A DNA stretch of 64,000 bases from Spirosoma agri (GTDB lineage Bacteria; Bacteroidota; Bacteroidia; Cytophagales; Spirosomataceae): contig NZ_JAAGNZ010000007.1 in assembly GCF_010747415.1 (NCBI RefSeq), positions 27,096 through 91,095 of the forward strand, written 5' to 3'. The notes beneath the pieces are model-generated. The model was given only the letters and a program-made list of their open reading frames with translations. It searched no databases and was not told the DNA's origin. Both the position numbers and the translations under genes were made by a program. Positions 9,633-19,017 of the stretch are shown in pieces; position 1 is the stretch's first letter; the number at the start of each line of letters is the position of its first letter.

Positions 9633-10310
9633 TTAGGGTTGATGGGTGATCTTTACATCGGTGAAATAACCTTCGGTGCCCACGTCGACCCACAGGCCAA
9701 CACCGCCCGTTTGCGTAGGGCCGTGCTTTAGGTCCGTCACAATCAAGGCAGGTTGTTGTGTATTGTTCAGGTACAACTTCGCCACCTGCCCGCTGATCAC
9801 TATTTTTAGGGTAATCCATTCATTCAGTGCCATGTCGGCATACGATTCGTAGCGCTCCGGGGCTTCTTTCCGCAGGCGGTCAAATTTATAATCCGGGTAC
9901 GAGTAGTATTGAATGGAATGGTTGCGCCTGATCTGATCGTCTGCCCGGCCATTGGTCGGACGAATGTAAATACTCTCGTAGCTCGAGTTGGTTTCGTTGA
10001 TCCGGAACGCCACGCCGATAAAGCCACGGGCACTTTCCGTCGCATTCCTGAGAAGTCGGCTCAGCACCTTTACTTCGATAATGCCATTGGTAAAGTTAAC
10101 GCCTTTGAGTCGAACGAACGTGGGTTCATCAACTTGTTCAATGGTAGAGTCTTTGACAACGCGGAGTGCTTCCTTATCCCGTATACGCGTCAACGACATG
10201 GATACCTGATTTGGCACTAATTTATCTTCAGTCAGTTTGATGGTCTGCGCCTGCAAGCTCGTAGTCCCTGCCAGGAAACCGATCATCAGGGCGAATAACG
10301 TTTGTTGCAT
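9633..10310 (-). CDS. Secreted LamG/DUF1080-like protein
   Basis: This 225-residue protein starts with a signal peptide (about 1-21, ending TTSLQAQ). The remainder is predicted beta-rich and resembles the concanavalin-like fold of the DUF1080 / 3-keto-disaccharide hydrolase group. Segments supporting this are VNFTNGIIEVKVL, GFIGVAFRI, SIYIRPTNGR and GGVGLWVDVGTEGYFTDVKI. Such domains bind or cleave sugars in the periplasm, but no catalytic residue can be assigned. The oxidoreductase gene ends 10 bp upstream on the same strand, so the two may be co-transcribed. Confidence 0.7.
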   Translation of the reverse strand: MQQTLFALMIGFLAGTTSLQAQTIKLTEDKLVPNQVSMSLTRIRDKEALRVVKDSTIEQVDEPTFVRLKGVNFTNGIIEVKVLSRLLRNATESARGFIGVAFRINETNSSYESIYIRPTNGRADDQIRRNHSIQYYSYPDYKFDRLRKEAPERYESYADMALNEWITLKIVISGQVAKLYLNNTQQPALIVTDLKHGPTQTGGVGLWVDVGTEGYFTDVKITHQP

Positions 10311-10320
10311 AGTGTGTAGT

Positions 10321-11304
10321 TTAGCGGATTACAGGGTAGGGGAGCACGACAATCTTTCCGGCTCCCTGATTACTATCCATAAAGTGGTGAGCCATCACGA
10401 TCTCATCCAGGGTAAACGTCCGACTAACGGCGAGCGTTATCTGTCCTGCTTCGATCTGGTGAATAAAGTCCTGAAACACCGCCGTTGGGCTTGTAATCTG
10501 GCCGCTGTTGTAGGTAGTCAGCCGTACGGTGGTGGGGATAACGTCCATGGGAGCGAAGTCAGGAATCGACCAGCTTTCGGCCAGCATCCCACTCATGCAG
10601 CCCGTGCCACCGGGTTTGAGACAGGTTAGCGAGTCGTGCAGTGTAGACGTACCTACGAGTTCCAGCATCTTATCAACGCCCTCGGGATAAATTGACCGCA
10701 CGGCCTCATTGAGTGTCCCATTGTCAATCAGCACATGGGTGGCTCCATTTTCCCGCAACGCCGTTTCTTTTTGAGGATTACGCGTAGTGGCCAGCACCGT
10801 CAGGCCCGCATTTTTAGCCAGCTGGGTGGCCAGCATGCCCACCGACGAGCTGCCACCGCGAATTAGTAGAGTTTCACCCGGTTGAATAGCCAGAGCCGGA
10901 TAGAGTGAGCCGTAAGCCGTTTGAAACATTTCGGGAATCGCACCCAGTACATCCCAGGGCAACGTACTCTGAAATGGCCGTACCAGATCTTTCGGTAACA
11001 CAGTATACTCGGCATAGCTACCATCAAAATCCCGACCCATTCCGCCCATCAGCGCCATAACGGGCTGACCCTTGGCATACTGGCCGGAGGGGTCAATGTC
11101 TACTTCGCCGACGCATTCGATACCCAGCACTCGCGGAAATTGAACACCGGGTGAGAAGCCCTTGCGAGTCATTAGTTCGGAGCGATTCAGGCCGAAGGCT
11201 TTGACCCTGACCAGGACCTGTTCTGGCAACGGGGTCGGTACCGGGCGCTCTTCCAGGATAAATTCAGTGGGTGACCCAGGGCGATAGATGACAGCAGCTT
11301 TCAT
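10321..11304 (-). CDS. Quinone-oxidoreductase-type MDR dehydrogenase
   Basis: A 327-residue medium-chain dehydrogenase/reductase. The GroES-like domain (about 1-125) lacks the catalytic zinc motif GHE and the structural cysteine cluster, which points to a zinc-free, NADPH-dependent quinone or enone reductase (QOR/zeta-crystallin type). The Rossmann domain carries IRGGSSSVGMLATQLAKNAG. The substrate is unknown. It lies between the secreted LamG-like gene (10-bp gap) and the remnant of an alpha/beta hydrolase (12-bp gap upstream), all on the minus strand, suggesting one former operon. Confidence 0.85.
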   Translation of the reverse strand: MKAAVIYRPGSPTEFILEERPVPTPLPEQVLVRVKAFGLNRSELMTRKGFSPGVQFPRVLGIECVGEVDIDPSGQYAKGQPVMALMGGMGRDFDGSYAEYTVLPKDLVRPFQSTLPWDVLGAIPEMFQTAYGSLYPALAIQPGETLLIRGGSSSVGMLATQLAKNAGLTVLATTRNPQKETALRENGATHVLIDNGTLNEAVRSIYPEGVDKMLELVGTSTLHDSLTCLKPGGTGCMSGMLAESWSIPDFAPMDVIPTTVRLTTYNSGQITSPTAVFQDFIHQIEAGQITLAVSRTFTLDEIVMAHHFMDSNQGAGKIVVLPYPVIR

Positions 11305-11316
11305 GGTAAAAACAGG

Positions 11317-11602
11317 TTAGTGTTGTAAAAAAGGCATTGTGCTGGCCCAAACCGCCGGAAAGTTAGCCAGAAATACGGGGTGGGGTGCATCGGGAATAAT
11401 GCTGAGCTGGCTATTTGGAATCATCCGATAAGCCGCAATGATCGTTAGCCTTGACATACTGCCCTGCTCTGGGGTTGTTGCCGTAGGGAATGGCACCCGC
11501 TGGTGATGGTGTTGACAGCATAAAGTGTCGCAAGCCCACTACCGATTGGCAAGGAGCCATTGACGCACTAAGCAAGAATAAAATCAGTAATCGCCAATTC
11601 AT
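11317..11602 (-). pseudogene. Internally deleted secreted alpha/beta hydrolase
   Basis: The minus strand opens with ATG at 11602 and encodes a signal peptide (MNWRLLILFLLSASMAPC), then AIPYGNNPRAGQYVKAND, the usual N-terminal stretch of secreted alpha/beta hydrolases in this phylum. After that the frame shifts. The next frame gives YRMIPNSQLSIIPDAPHPV and FLANFPAVWASTMPFLQH, the usual C-terminal stretch around the catalytic histidine region, ending at 11317. The middle of about 200 residues, including the nucleophile serine, is missing. The gene is therefore a deletion remnant. The catalytic histidine position itself reads PHP, so that residue is retained. Confidence 0.75.
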
Positions 11603-11701
11603 GTTGCATCCAGTTGATGATACAAAAATGGCCAAGGCTGAACGAGTCCGGAATAAGCTAGCTTAAGAAATACCCTTGAACTAGATTAAGGGTAGAGACG
11701 A

Positions 11702-12340
11702 TCAGGAAGCCAGATCTTTCCTGATTTTGCTCAAAAATTCGGGTGTAATGCCCAGGTAGGAGGCAATTTGGGTGTTAGGAAGTCGTAACGCCAAGTTAGG
11801 GTACTGTCCCAAGAAGGTAGTGTAGCGTTCCTGTGCCGTCGAACTGATTGATTGCAGTACCCGATTCTGGAGTTCCACGTAGTTGTTCTCGATAATGACT
11901 TTGAAGATCCGGTCTAGCTTCGGTATGTTCGTATAGAGAAAATAAAGATCCTGCTGGGCAATTTGAAGTATGACCGAGGGCTCAATGGCTACGATAAATA
12001 AGCCACTGGGCTGGCCGGAATGAAAGCTACCAATGTCAGCGATCCACCGGGCCGCCGGGCGGTCATTCTCCGCGGCAAATTGCAGATTATGCTCGGTTCC
12101 TTTCTTGTCAACGGCAAACAGTCGAAAGCACCCTTTGACGACAAATGAATAGTGTTTACAGGGAAAACCCTCCTGTAAGATAGCCTGCCGACGCTTGACA
12201 GGCCGTTGCACTACTCGTCCTTCCAGGAGATGTTTTTCATGGTCACTCAAAGGCATGTAATGCTCGAAGTGGTCAATCAGTGGCTGAAGTGTCAAATCGG
12301 TAGGCAGATCGAAACGTGTACGATGTAAGCATGACTGCAT
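11702..12340 (-). CDS. Crp/Fnr-family transcription regulator
   Basis: A 212-residue regulator. Residues about 30-145 form the cyclic-nucleotide-binding-like beta-roll (VKGCFRLFAVDKKGTEHNLQF), followed by a dimerisation helix and a short helix-turn-helix, IASYLGITPEFLSKIRK, at the C-terminus. This layout is common in Bacteroidota, where ligands are usually unknown. It stands alone between the hydrolase remnant and a 372-bp spacer and may regulate nearby genes. No binding site was identified. Confidence 0.88.
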   Translation of the reverse strand: MQSCLHRTRFDLPTDLTLQPLIDHFEHYMPLSDHEKHLLEGRVVQRPVKRRQAILQEGFPCKHYSFVVKGCFRLFAVDKKGTEHNLQFAAENDRPAARWIADIGSFHSGQPSGLFIVAIEPSVILQIAQQDLYFLYTNIPKLDRIFKVIIENNYVELQNRVLQSISSTAQERYTTFLGQYPNLALRLPNTQIASYLGITPEFLSKIRKDLAS

Positions 12341-12712
12341 ATACGCTGAAAAAGTTCGGCAGCTTTAACGCTGGACCGGTGTAGCATCTATGGCAATAAA
12401 AGATCAGAAAAACAGGGTCGTCGACATAGGGTCCTACGATAACACGAGAGTAGGTCAACAGTTTCAGGGTGGCAAAATTGCAACGGAATTCCTGATTCGA
12501 CGCCACATCGTCCCGTTTACGATCCAACAAAGGGAGAGATTTTCACGTTTTGTTAAGAGGAATCGGCAGCCAAGACGTCCGATCAGCAGAAATACGATCA
12601 GACGTGATCGCGATGGCTGCCAGGGTAACGGAGCCAACCTGGTACTGTCCTCGTAGTGGTCGATGCCTGGTTTGTATAACGCTGCGCTCACGAAACAAAC
12701 GCTCAACGAAAC
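12341..12712. other. Intergenic region between divergent genes
   Basis: This 372-bp stretch separates the Crp/Fnr gene from the divergent sugar dehydrogenase gene. It must carry both promoters. Open frames here on either strand have no recognisable motif, and I judge them chance frames. No strong inverted repeat was seen. Confidence 0.45.
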
Positions 12713-13942
12713 ATGAAAAACCAAGTTCTGCTCAGTATCGCCAGCACGTTACTGGTGGTTGCTTCCTGCAAATCGGATGTAACCGACGAAGCAACGCCCA
12801 CCGGATCAACCAGCACCTCACCGGTCGAAACCAACCAGCCAAATACGACATACACTCCGGCTTTTGCGGGACAAACCCGAGCGGCCGGTGTTCGATCAAC
12901 CACCAGCTACGAAAGCACCGTTCTGACCACCGCTCTCAGGAGTCCGTGGGGCATAACCAGCCTACCCGATGGCAGACTGCTGATTACGGAAAAGGCTGGT
13001 ACCATGCGCATTGCCACGACAACGGGACAGCTTGGTCAGCCGATCACCGGCATTCCGACGGTCAATGCAGCGGGGCAGGGCGGGCTTCTGGGGGTTCGGG
13101 TCGATCCTGCATTTGCGACCAACCGAACAATTTATTGGGTGTTTTCTGAGTCCGGTACTGATGGTAATCTGACGGCGGTGGCGAAAGGGCAATTGTCACA
13201 GGATGAAGCCAGAATTGAGGGCGTAACGGTCATCTACCGCGCTTTACCGGCCTATCGGGGAACGGCGCATTATGGCGGTCGAATCGTAATCGATCAGGCG
13301 GGCAACTTGCTGATCAGTACGGGAGAACGATCAGATCTGGCGACTAGGCCTCAAGCCCAGTCGCTGAGTTCAGGACTGGGAAAAATTGTTCGTATCACGA
13401 AAGAAGGTAATCCAACATCGGGTAATCCGCTGGCCGGACAAGCGGGAGCCCGGCCCGAATTATATACCTACGGGCATCGCAATCCGCAGGGATTGGCGCT
13501 CCATCCGGTAACGGGTGATCTGTGGCAAAGCGAACACGGGCCAAGAGGAGGTGATGAACTAAACCACATTCAGCCGGGTGCTAACTACGGCTGGCCAACC
13601 ATTACGTACGGGCTCGAATATAGCGGTAGCCGGGTAGGAGATGGTATTCAGCAACGGGAAGGGCTTCAGCAACCCGTTTACTATTGGGACCCCGTTGTCT
13701 CGCCCAGCGGTATGACGTTCTATAGCAGTGATCGCATTCCGGAATGGAAAAATAATCTCTTTATCGGTTCCCTGAGCGGTATGCACATCGCCCGGTTGGT
13801 AATCGAGAACAACCGGGTTGTCGGCGAAGAACGGTTGCTGGCGGCTGAGTCGCAGCGATTCCGGGACGTAACCCAGGGAATAGACGGTGCTTTGTATGCC
13901 ATCACGGATGAAGGTAGATTGTACCGAATCGATAAACGGTAG
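12713..13942 (+). CDS. PQQ-dependent aldose sugar dehydrogenase lipoprotein
   Basis: A 409-residue soluble-type quinoprotein sugar dehydrogenase (GDSH/Asd family). It oxidises aldoses in the periplasm using PQQ and calcium. A lipoprotein signal ends in VVASC (Cys19). The six-bladed propeller carries the family landmarks SPWGITSLPDGRLLITEKAG, QGGLLGVRVDPAF, HYGGRIVIDQAGNLLISTG, YGHRNPQGLALHPVTGDLW, SEHGPRGGDELNHI and GANYGWPTITYG. The histidine and arginine in these blocks are the usual active-site and PQQ ligands. No PQQ synthesis genes are in the window, so cofactor supply is unresolved. A hairpin follows at 13976-14017. Confidence 0.93.
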   Translation: MKNQVLLSIASTLLVVASCKSDVTDEATPTGSTSTSPVETNQPNTTYTPAFAGQTRAAGVRSTTSYESTVLTTALRSPWGITSLPDGRLLITEKAGTMRIATTTGQLGQPITGIPTVNAAGQGGLLGVRVDPAFATNRTIYWVFSESGTDGNLTAVAKGQLSQDEARIEGVTVIYRALPAYRGTAHYGGRIVIDQAGNLLISTGERSDLATRPQAQSLSSGLGKIVRITKEGNPTSGNPLAGQAGARPELYTYGHRNPQGLALHPVTGDLWQSEHGPRGGDELNHIQPGANYGWPTITYGLEYSGSRVGDGIQQREGLQQPVYYWDPVVSPSGMTFYSSDRIPEWKNNLFIGSLSGMHIARLVIENNRVVGEERLLAAESQRFRDVTQGIDGALYAITDEGRLYRIDKR

Positions 13943-13975
13943 GAGCCAACGGTAGTCCATTGATGCAGTCAGCCA

Positions 13976-14017
13976 AATCGGTCCAGTTGAGCAATTCGTT
14001 GCCTAGCTGGACCGATT
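13976..14017 (+). terminator. Hairpin after the sugar dehydrogenase gene
   Basis: Perfect 11-bp arms at 13976-13986 and 14007-14017 enclose a 20-nt loop, starting 33 bp after the dehydrogenase stop. There is no U-tract on either strand, so it is a terminator or mRNA-end stabiliser candidate only. Confidence 0.4.
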
Positions 14018-14161
14018 CGATTACAAGTCAGCCTCGTTTATAGGCCGGAAAGTGTTGCAGTGAAACGTCCGGGCACATAGCCTACGACTGTACACGTCCG
14101 GACCATTCCGACGGTATAGCTTTCGGGATTAATATATCTACTCAGCAGATGTGAGTCAGTA

Positions 14162-15157
14162 TCAGCTTACGTACCGAATATTGTTCGGCAGGTCGTTTGT
14201 GGCTTCGCTAGTTCCGCCCGTCAACGATTTCCTTACTCCTTTGTCTTTCAGCATCTGCCCAATCTCATTGGCTAGATAAATAGAGGCCTCGATCTCTGCT
14301 TTACGAATGGCGACACTTTCGATATTGAAGCCGAAAGGAATCGAGCGTTCCACACAGAACGTAGTTAGCGCCGACGCGATATCGAGGCATACGTTTACGG
14401 ACTTTTCCAGGATGTCGTCTGATTTTTTCAGCTCGTCTTTCAATTCATCCGGCACGTGGATGCCTAACCACTCCATAAAATGAAGCGTTTTGGCCGATCC
14501 GCAGGCGGTGAGGGTGAAAATAATAGTCGGGGGAGAGATCTGTTGCCGGTTGCAGCGGCTGGACAAATCGTCGATGACTTGCTTGGCGTAATCAAGGTTG
14601 AAAACGCACTGAGAAATGAAGTACGACACACCGCAGTTCATTTTATCCAGTATCCTGACATCTTCATCGTTCAGCACGTTATGCCGTTCGGGGATGGTTA
14701 CCGCTCCAATAACGGATGTATCCCGGTGCTTACTCCAGATAGCATAAGCTTCCTGAAGACTGGTCTTTACGGGAAAATCCGGTGCCGGTACGCCGACAAA
14801 AACGGGATAGAACTGGTGTGCGTGCAGCGTTTCCAGCCAATCCGCCAACTCTATGGAAGAAAACTTGCCGGCAGGGCGGTAGATTATTTTCGGAATGGTC
14901 AACGTGTCCAGATAACCGGAAGCAAAAACCAGAGGGTCCAGCGCATTTAAGAACGGAAAGGGCCTTTCTTCTGTCGTCCGGGCTGATTCATCCTGGACAT
15001 CATACACGACGAGTGCATCGATGTCCAGCGCAGCCAGGCGCTCTATTGTTTTTTGGGCAATTTCGGCAACGCGTTCAGGGGTAGTGCCGGCTTTGGGAGG
15101 AGTGATACCATAAAGTAGCACGCCCGATTCTCCGGACTTTATTTTTTCTAGAAACAT
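14162..15157 (-). CDS. Methylenetetrahydrofolate reductase-like protein
   Basis: A 331-residue protein of the FAD-dependent MTHFR fold. The TIM-barrel signatures YGITPPKAG near the start, the strand IGAVTIPERHN and DEDVRILDKMNCGVSYFISQ fit the family. In canonical MTHFR the enzyme reduces 5,10-methylene-THF to 5-methyl-THF for methionine synthesis. This is a divergent form with NTPPRA-like motifs not obvious, so substrate and electron donor are uncertain. It stands alone with 200-bp spacers on both sides and no methionine gene beside it. Confidence 0.75.
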   Translation of the reverse strand: MFLEKIKSGESGVLLYGITPPKAGTTPERVAEIAQKTIERLAALDIDALVVYDVQDESARTTEERPFPFLNALDPLVFASGYLDTLTIPKIIYRPAGKFSSIELADWLETLHAHQFYPVFVGVPAPDFPVKTSLQEAYAIWSKHRDTSVIGAVTIPERHNVLNDEDVRILDKMNCGVSYFISQCVFNLDYAKQVIDDLSSRCNRQQISPPTIIFTLTACGSAKTLHFMEWLGIHVPDELKDELKKSDDILEKSVNVCLDIASALTTFCVERSIPFGFNIESVAIRKAEIEASIYLANEIGQMLKDKGVRKSLTGGTSEATNDLPNNIRYVS

Positions 15158-15370
15158 GATGGGACTTGTACCAGTGCTTAAGGCTCCTTTTCTGGTTTTT
15201 AAAGGTACGGCCTATATCGTAAAATGTCCACTATCGTCGGTTTAACTTCCTTACGCATTTACACTGATCCAGGCCTATCATTCAGAAAATGAGAGCAGTA
15301 ACGGTATGTGTGACACGTCAACTAGCTTGCTAATATACCATGCCAGCCTTACGGAGTCGGGTCCTGTTAC

Positions 15371-16579
15371 TCAGGCGTAGTCCGGCAATGTGATCTCATC
15401 GCCCTTACTCTCGTCTTTGGATTTGGTCGGGGTAAACAGACCGACCAGTTTTTGAATCAGCTTACTGGCGAAGATACCGGCAACGGTGTTCAGGGTCGAA
15501 ACGCCCAACTTCGTTTTAGGATACACCAGCCAGGGGACCCCAGGCGGCAGCTGTTGCACAGCCTCTACGTAGGGACGCATGCGGTTTTCATAAGCGATAA
15601 ATGCGTCCTGATAGTGTTCATGGCTGGCCAATTCACCCGCCAGCAGGTAAGCGCCTACCATAGCCAGTGTCGTTCCTTTACCAGTCAGCGGTGTGGGGCA
15701 ATAGGCTGCGTCACCAATCATCGCGACCCGTCCGTCTGACCATCTGGGTGCTTTTATCTGACCGATTTTGTCGAAATAAACATCCGGCGAACTATCCAGA
15801 GCGTCGATAATCCGGTTCGCTTCCCAGCCGGCACCAGCCAGTTTACCTTTTAGCACCAGTTTCTGCTCGATGGGGGAGAGCTTTTCGTACGCTTCATCCG
15901 ATTCTAGGAAAGCGACGGAGGCCCGCATGGTTCCCTGATTATCGGGACGGAGCATGATAATCCGGCGATCGACAGCCGTGTACCAGCGCCACCAGTTGTT
16001 ATCGGTTTGTTCTCTGGGAATAGTGAGGTAGGCTGTATACAGGCCCAGATACTTGAAGACGGGTTCCTCGCCAAAAACGAGTCTACGGGTGCTGGAGCGA
16101 ACCCCGTCGGCAGCAACAACGAACTGGAAAGTATCGGTCTTACCACTCGAAAAGGTGACGCTTACATGATCAGCCTGCTGCTCAAGGGCGTTGATCGAGT
16201 CACCGAACCGGTAAATCACATCATGCTTGGTGCAGTCATACAGAATGTTGACCAGGTCGCCCCGTAGAATTTCCAACTCCTGAGTTCCGCTGACAGGACC
16301 CTCTTTGGGAAAAGCAGCCGTTACCTGGTTGTCCTGCCCGATAAATTGCAAGCCTACTTCGCCCGTGTTTGCCGCCCGTATGGAGGCTTCAATACCCATT
16401 TTCTGCGCTATCTTCTGGGCTGGGCCGTTCACATCAATGTTCTGTCCACCTAATCGCAGGGATGCTGACCGCTCAACGATGGTAACACTAAAACCGTACT
16501 TGGCCAGCCAGAAAGCCAACGTTGGCCCCGCAATGCTGGCTCCTGATATGAGTACTTTTTTTGATTTGCAGGTTATCAT
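15371..16579 (-). CDS. FAD-dependent monooxygenase, group A
   Basis: A 402-residue flavoprotein hydroxylase of the PHBH/TetX type. The FAD-binding Rossmann motif is at about 8-40 (VLISGASIAGPTLAFWLAKY), the mid-protein DG-like motif is VVAADGVRSSTRR, and the second FAD motif is RVAMIGDAAYCPTPLTGKG. These enzymes insert one oxygen into aromatic or polyketide substrates, and some inactivate antibiotics. It is divergent from a MarR-family gene with an inverted repeat in the shared promoter, a common arrangement for inducible detoxification. The substrate cannot be inferred. Confidence 0.88.
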   Translation of the reverse strand: MITCKSKKVLISGASIAGPTLAFWLAKYGFSVTIVERSASLRLGGQNIDVNGPAQKIAQKMGIEASIRAANTGEVGLQFIGQDNQVTAAFPKEGPVSGTQELEILRGDLVNILYDCTKHDVIYRFGDSINALEQQADHVSVTFSSGKTDTFQFVVAADGVRSSTRRLVFGEEPVFKYLGLYTAYLTIPREQTDNNWWRWYTAVDRRIIMLRPDNQGTMRASVAFLESDEAYEKLSPIEQKLVLKGKLAGAGWEANRIIDALDSSPDVYFDKIGQIKAPRWSDGRVAMIGDAAYCPTPLTGKGTTLAMVGAYLLAGELASHEHYQDAFIAYENRMRPYVEAVQQLPPGVPWLVYPKTKLGVSTLNTVAGIFASKLIQKLVGLFTPTKSKDESKGDEITLPDYA

Positions 16580-16663
16580 TATGATAAAATAATTAGCAAT
16601 AAACTAAAGCTTACCTTTGACCGACTGGCTACCAAAGTAGCTAGCTTGTGAATTGATTAAATA

Positions 16664-16706
16664 ACTATATCGTACTTTTTTTGTTTTATTGGTACGAAAA
16701 TATAGT
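16664..16706. promoter_or_regulatory. Inverted repeat, MarR operator candidate
   Basis: The left arm 16664-16675 (ACTATATCGTAC) pairs with 16692-16706 (GTACGAAAATATAGT) if three adenines bulge out. It sits in the shared promoter region and ends 6 bp before the MarR gene's ATG, so binding could repress both divergent genes. Confidence 0.45.
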
Positions 16707-16712
16707 AAAATT

Positions 16713-17336
16713 ATGACAAATGCGTCAGCTATCCCAGTTCTTACTGCCTGGGAACGTTACTGTACAGAACATCCACAAGCCAACCTCCGGGAGTTTGCCG
16801 GATGGCTACTTCATCACCTTGATCCCCTGCGACAAACACCGCCCTTGCCCGATTCCGAGCCCGTGCTAAAGTCGGGCCAACGACTATCAGAAGCGTTTGG
16901 AGATGATGAGTTCCTGACGGCGTTTTTTGTGGGACGACTAAATCGATATGCTAAGTCGTATGCCAAGCCCATCATGACTGAGCATGGCTTTGCTAGTGCC
17001 GACGAATTTCTGTTCCTTTCGCTGATCGCCCAAATGAACATGCCCACCAAAAAAGAGGTGTGTATTGCCAATGCGACGGAGTTCACAACGGGAGTCGATA
17101 TTTTGCGCCGACTGATAAGGCAGGGATTGATTCAGGAAACACCTGACGAACGCGACGGCCGGGCTAAACGATTGTCGATGACGGATAAAGGCCGCGTCAC
17201 TGTTCAGAACGTATATGAGCAGCTGGCGCAGCTGGAAGACAATTTATTGGCTGACTTAGACAGTGTTGAACGGACGCACTTTTTACAAACGTTGAAGTAC
17301 CTGAATAACTATCACTTCCAATTTTACAAACCATAA
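16713..17336 (+). CDS. MarR-family transcription regulator
   Basis: A 207-residue winged-helix regulator, started at the ATG at 16713 rather than an upstream TTG at 16689. The central region (about 70-160) contains CIANATEFTTGVDILRRLIR, a recognition-helix-like stretch, and the wing ETPDERDGRAKRLSMTDKGR, whose DxRxxR pattern is the MarR hallmark. The N-terminal 60 residues are extra compared with typical 150-residue MarR proteins. It probably controls the divergent flavin monooxygenase gene and itself through the inverted repeat just upstream. Confidence 0.88.
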   Translation: MTNASAIPVLTAWERYCTEHPQANLREFAGWLLHHLDPLRQTPPLPDSEPVLKSGQRLSEAFGDDEFLTAFFVGRLNRYAKSYAKPIMTEHGFASADEFLFLSLIAQMNMPTKKEVCIANATEFTTGVDILRRLIRQGLIQETPDERDGRAKRLSMTDKGRVTVQNVYEQLAQLEDNLLADLDSVERTHFLQTLKYLNNYHFQFYKP

Positions 17337-17545
17337 TAGGCGATAAAACTATCCCGCCGATGGCTCTATAATCTGTTACTAAGTTTTAGGACTAGAGCTA
17401 TAAACTGAGAATGTATTGAAACTATGAAAGCATAATGAGATTATATATTTACTACCCAAGTAAATATATACAACATCACAGGAGGTAATGCTAATAGTAG
17501 TAGTTGTAATAATTTTGTTGAAATCGGGAGGTTAGTCACAATGAA

Positions 17546-18877
17546 CTAAAGCCACGTTTTCATCAGCTCCCTATATAGATCGCGCACTTGTTGCTTTTCG
17601 TAATCAGTGTCTAATGTCTGATCAGCGTAATTAACTATTAGCTCGGCTTGCTGGCGCAGAATTGGTCTTCGATCTTCGGAGCAGGCGGCCTCATTTACCA
17701 AAGCCAGTGTCCGCAGCAATCGTCTGAATACGGCGTGATCTCCTTTCGCGTTAATACGCGTCAGGTCAAAGGCCAGCCGGATGTAGTCATCAAAGTCAGC
17801 GCTTCGTACCAATACTCGCAGATGCTCCCCATCGGAGCGAAACCCGGTTGGAATGTTGCGCTGGGCAATTTGCTCGCTAACGGCACCCAGGTAATCCACA
17901 GCCATTATCGCGGTGGTCGTATCGTTAATGCCGGCAGATAGCGCTTTCAAGGCGATGTCTACTAACTGCTGAACGCCGAACGGCACGTCCTGCTCTATGT
18001 TCCGGTGTCGGCCAATACTGACATAATCTATCAGGTCATCAGGCCAGTCGGCTTGCTCAGGATCGGGACGTTCTATGCCACTGCGAACACTGAAAAGAAC
18101 GGTACCTTTGCCCAAAAAAGTACCCATTTCTTTCTCGATACGGACCACCACTCCGTTGCGGGTTGCCCAGTTTAGCAGACCTTTCGTATTAATCAGTTGT
18201 AGATAGCCCGATTGATTGGTTATGACCGGATGCCAGCCTGCTTGATCGTTGGTATACTGACGAGCGGCTTCGGCCTTTTCTGGATCGTTAATTGGTTCGC
18301 CAAACTGATCCGGAAATAAATTCGCAATTGCTTTTCCGGTATCACGATAAATATGTTGAAGAATCGTACCCGTCTGGAGGGATTCGGCAATGTGATGGAT
18401 AAAGAATATCAGTGCGGCAACACCACCCAAGGCCAGTAGCAAACCCACCAGAACCGCCGTTGATGGAACAAACTTCACCTCTTCCGTGCCTCGTATGGTG
18501 CCCAGTACAATCAGGCAGTAAGCAAACACACCAACAAAATAGCCAATAACGACCTGATTGACACGATCCCGCATAAAGTTGCGCAGCACCCGGGGCGAAT
18601 ACTGACTACTCACCTGGGAAATCGTTGACAGCGTTGACGAAAAGGCTAAAGCCGCTACTGTCAGCATGGAGCCCGCAATAGCTGATAACATCCCCCTAGC
18701 ACCATCTGCCCCAGAGGCAAACAGTAACGGAAAGCGTTTTGCCCCTTGCCAACTAGTGTGAGCATCAAACTCCACCAGTTCGTAGGCCAGTCCGAACGAA
18801 GCCAAAACCATCAGTCCGGGCACAAACCAGAGCGATTCGTGAAGTTGTTGCCAGTAGTGACGAAGGCGGGTAGGCAT
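17546..18877 (-). CDS. DUF2254 membrane protein
   Basis: A 443-residue protein of the DUF2254 family, started at the ATG at 18877 (an upstream TTG at 18895 is also in frame). The N-terminal third has four membrane helices near 15-35, 55-80, 100-120 and 130-155. The family stretch SMLTVAALAFSSTLSTISQV and QYSPRVLRNFMRDR follows the second helix. The remainder is soluble and contains LKALSAGINDTTTAIMAVDY, a conserved family block. Function is unknown. The gene is monocistronic here. Confidence 0.88.
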   Translation of the reverse strand: MPTRLRHYWQQLHESLWFVPGLMVLASFGLAYELVEFDAHTSWQGAKRFPLLFASGADGARGMLSAIAGSMLTVAALAFSSTLSTISQVSSQYSPRVLRNFMRDRVNQVVIGYFVGVFAYCLIVLGTIRGTEEVKFVPSTAVLVGLLLALGGVAALIFFIHHIAESLQTGTILQHIYRDTGKAIANLFPDQFGEPINDPEKAEAARQYTNDQAGWHPVITNQSGYLQLINTKGLLNWATRNGVVVRIEKEMGTFLGKGTVLFSVRSGIERPDPEQADWPDDLIDYVSIGRHRNIEQDVPFGVQQLVDIALKALSAGINDTTTAIMAVDYLGAVSEQIAQRNIPTGFRSDGEHLRVLVRSADFDDYIRLAFDLTRINAKGDHAVFRRLLRTLALVNEAACSEDRRPILRQQAELIVNYADQTLDTDYEKQQVRDLYRELMKTWL

Positions 18878-18935
18878 CTTGATACGTAAAATCAATCAAT
18901 TGGATCCATCAGCATTAACCTTGCTGAATGCTGAC

Positions 18936-18996
18936 GTTTATCGGATGCGTAAGATTGCCTAATCGACGGACAAAGCGGCTTACGCATTCGATAAAC
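18936..18996 (-). terminator. 18-bp-stem inverted repeat
   Basis: The arms 18936-18953 and 18979-18996 match with one mismatch around a 25-nt loop. They lie 22 bp beyond the fasciclin stop codon (minus strand) and 59 bp before the DUF2254 start. A terminator for the fasciclin gene is the simplest reading. No T-run follows, so a regulatory element is possible. Confidence 0.45.
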
Positions 18997-19017
18997 ACGA
19001 CAACGTGGTAGCGATCT

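Noticed and set aside
12550..13149. 199-codon plus-strand frame at the sugar dehydrogenase start
   Set aside because: It overlaps the strongly supported PQQ-enzyme gene in another frame and has no recognisable features.
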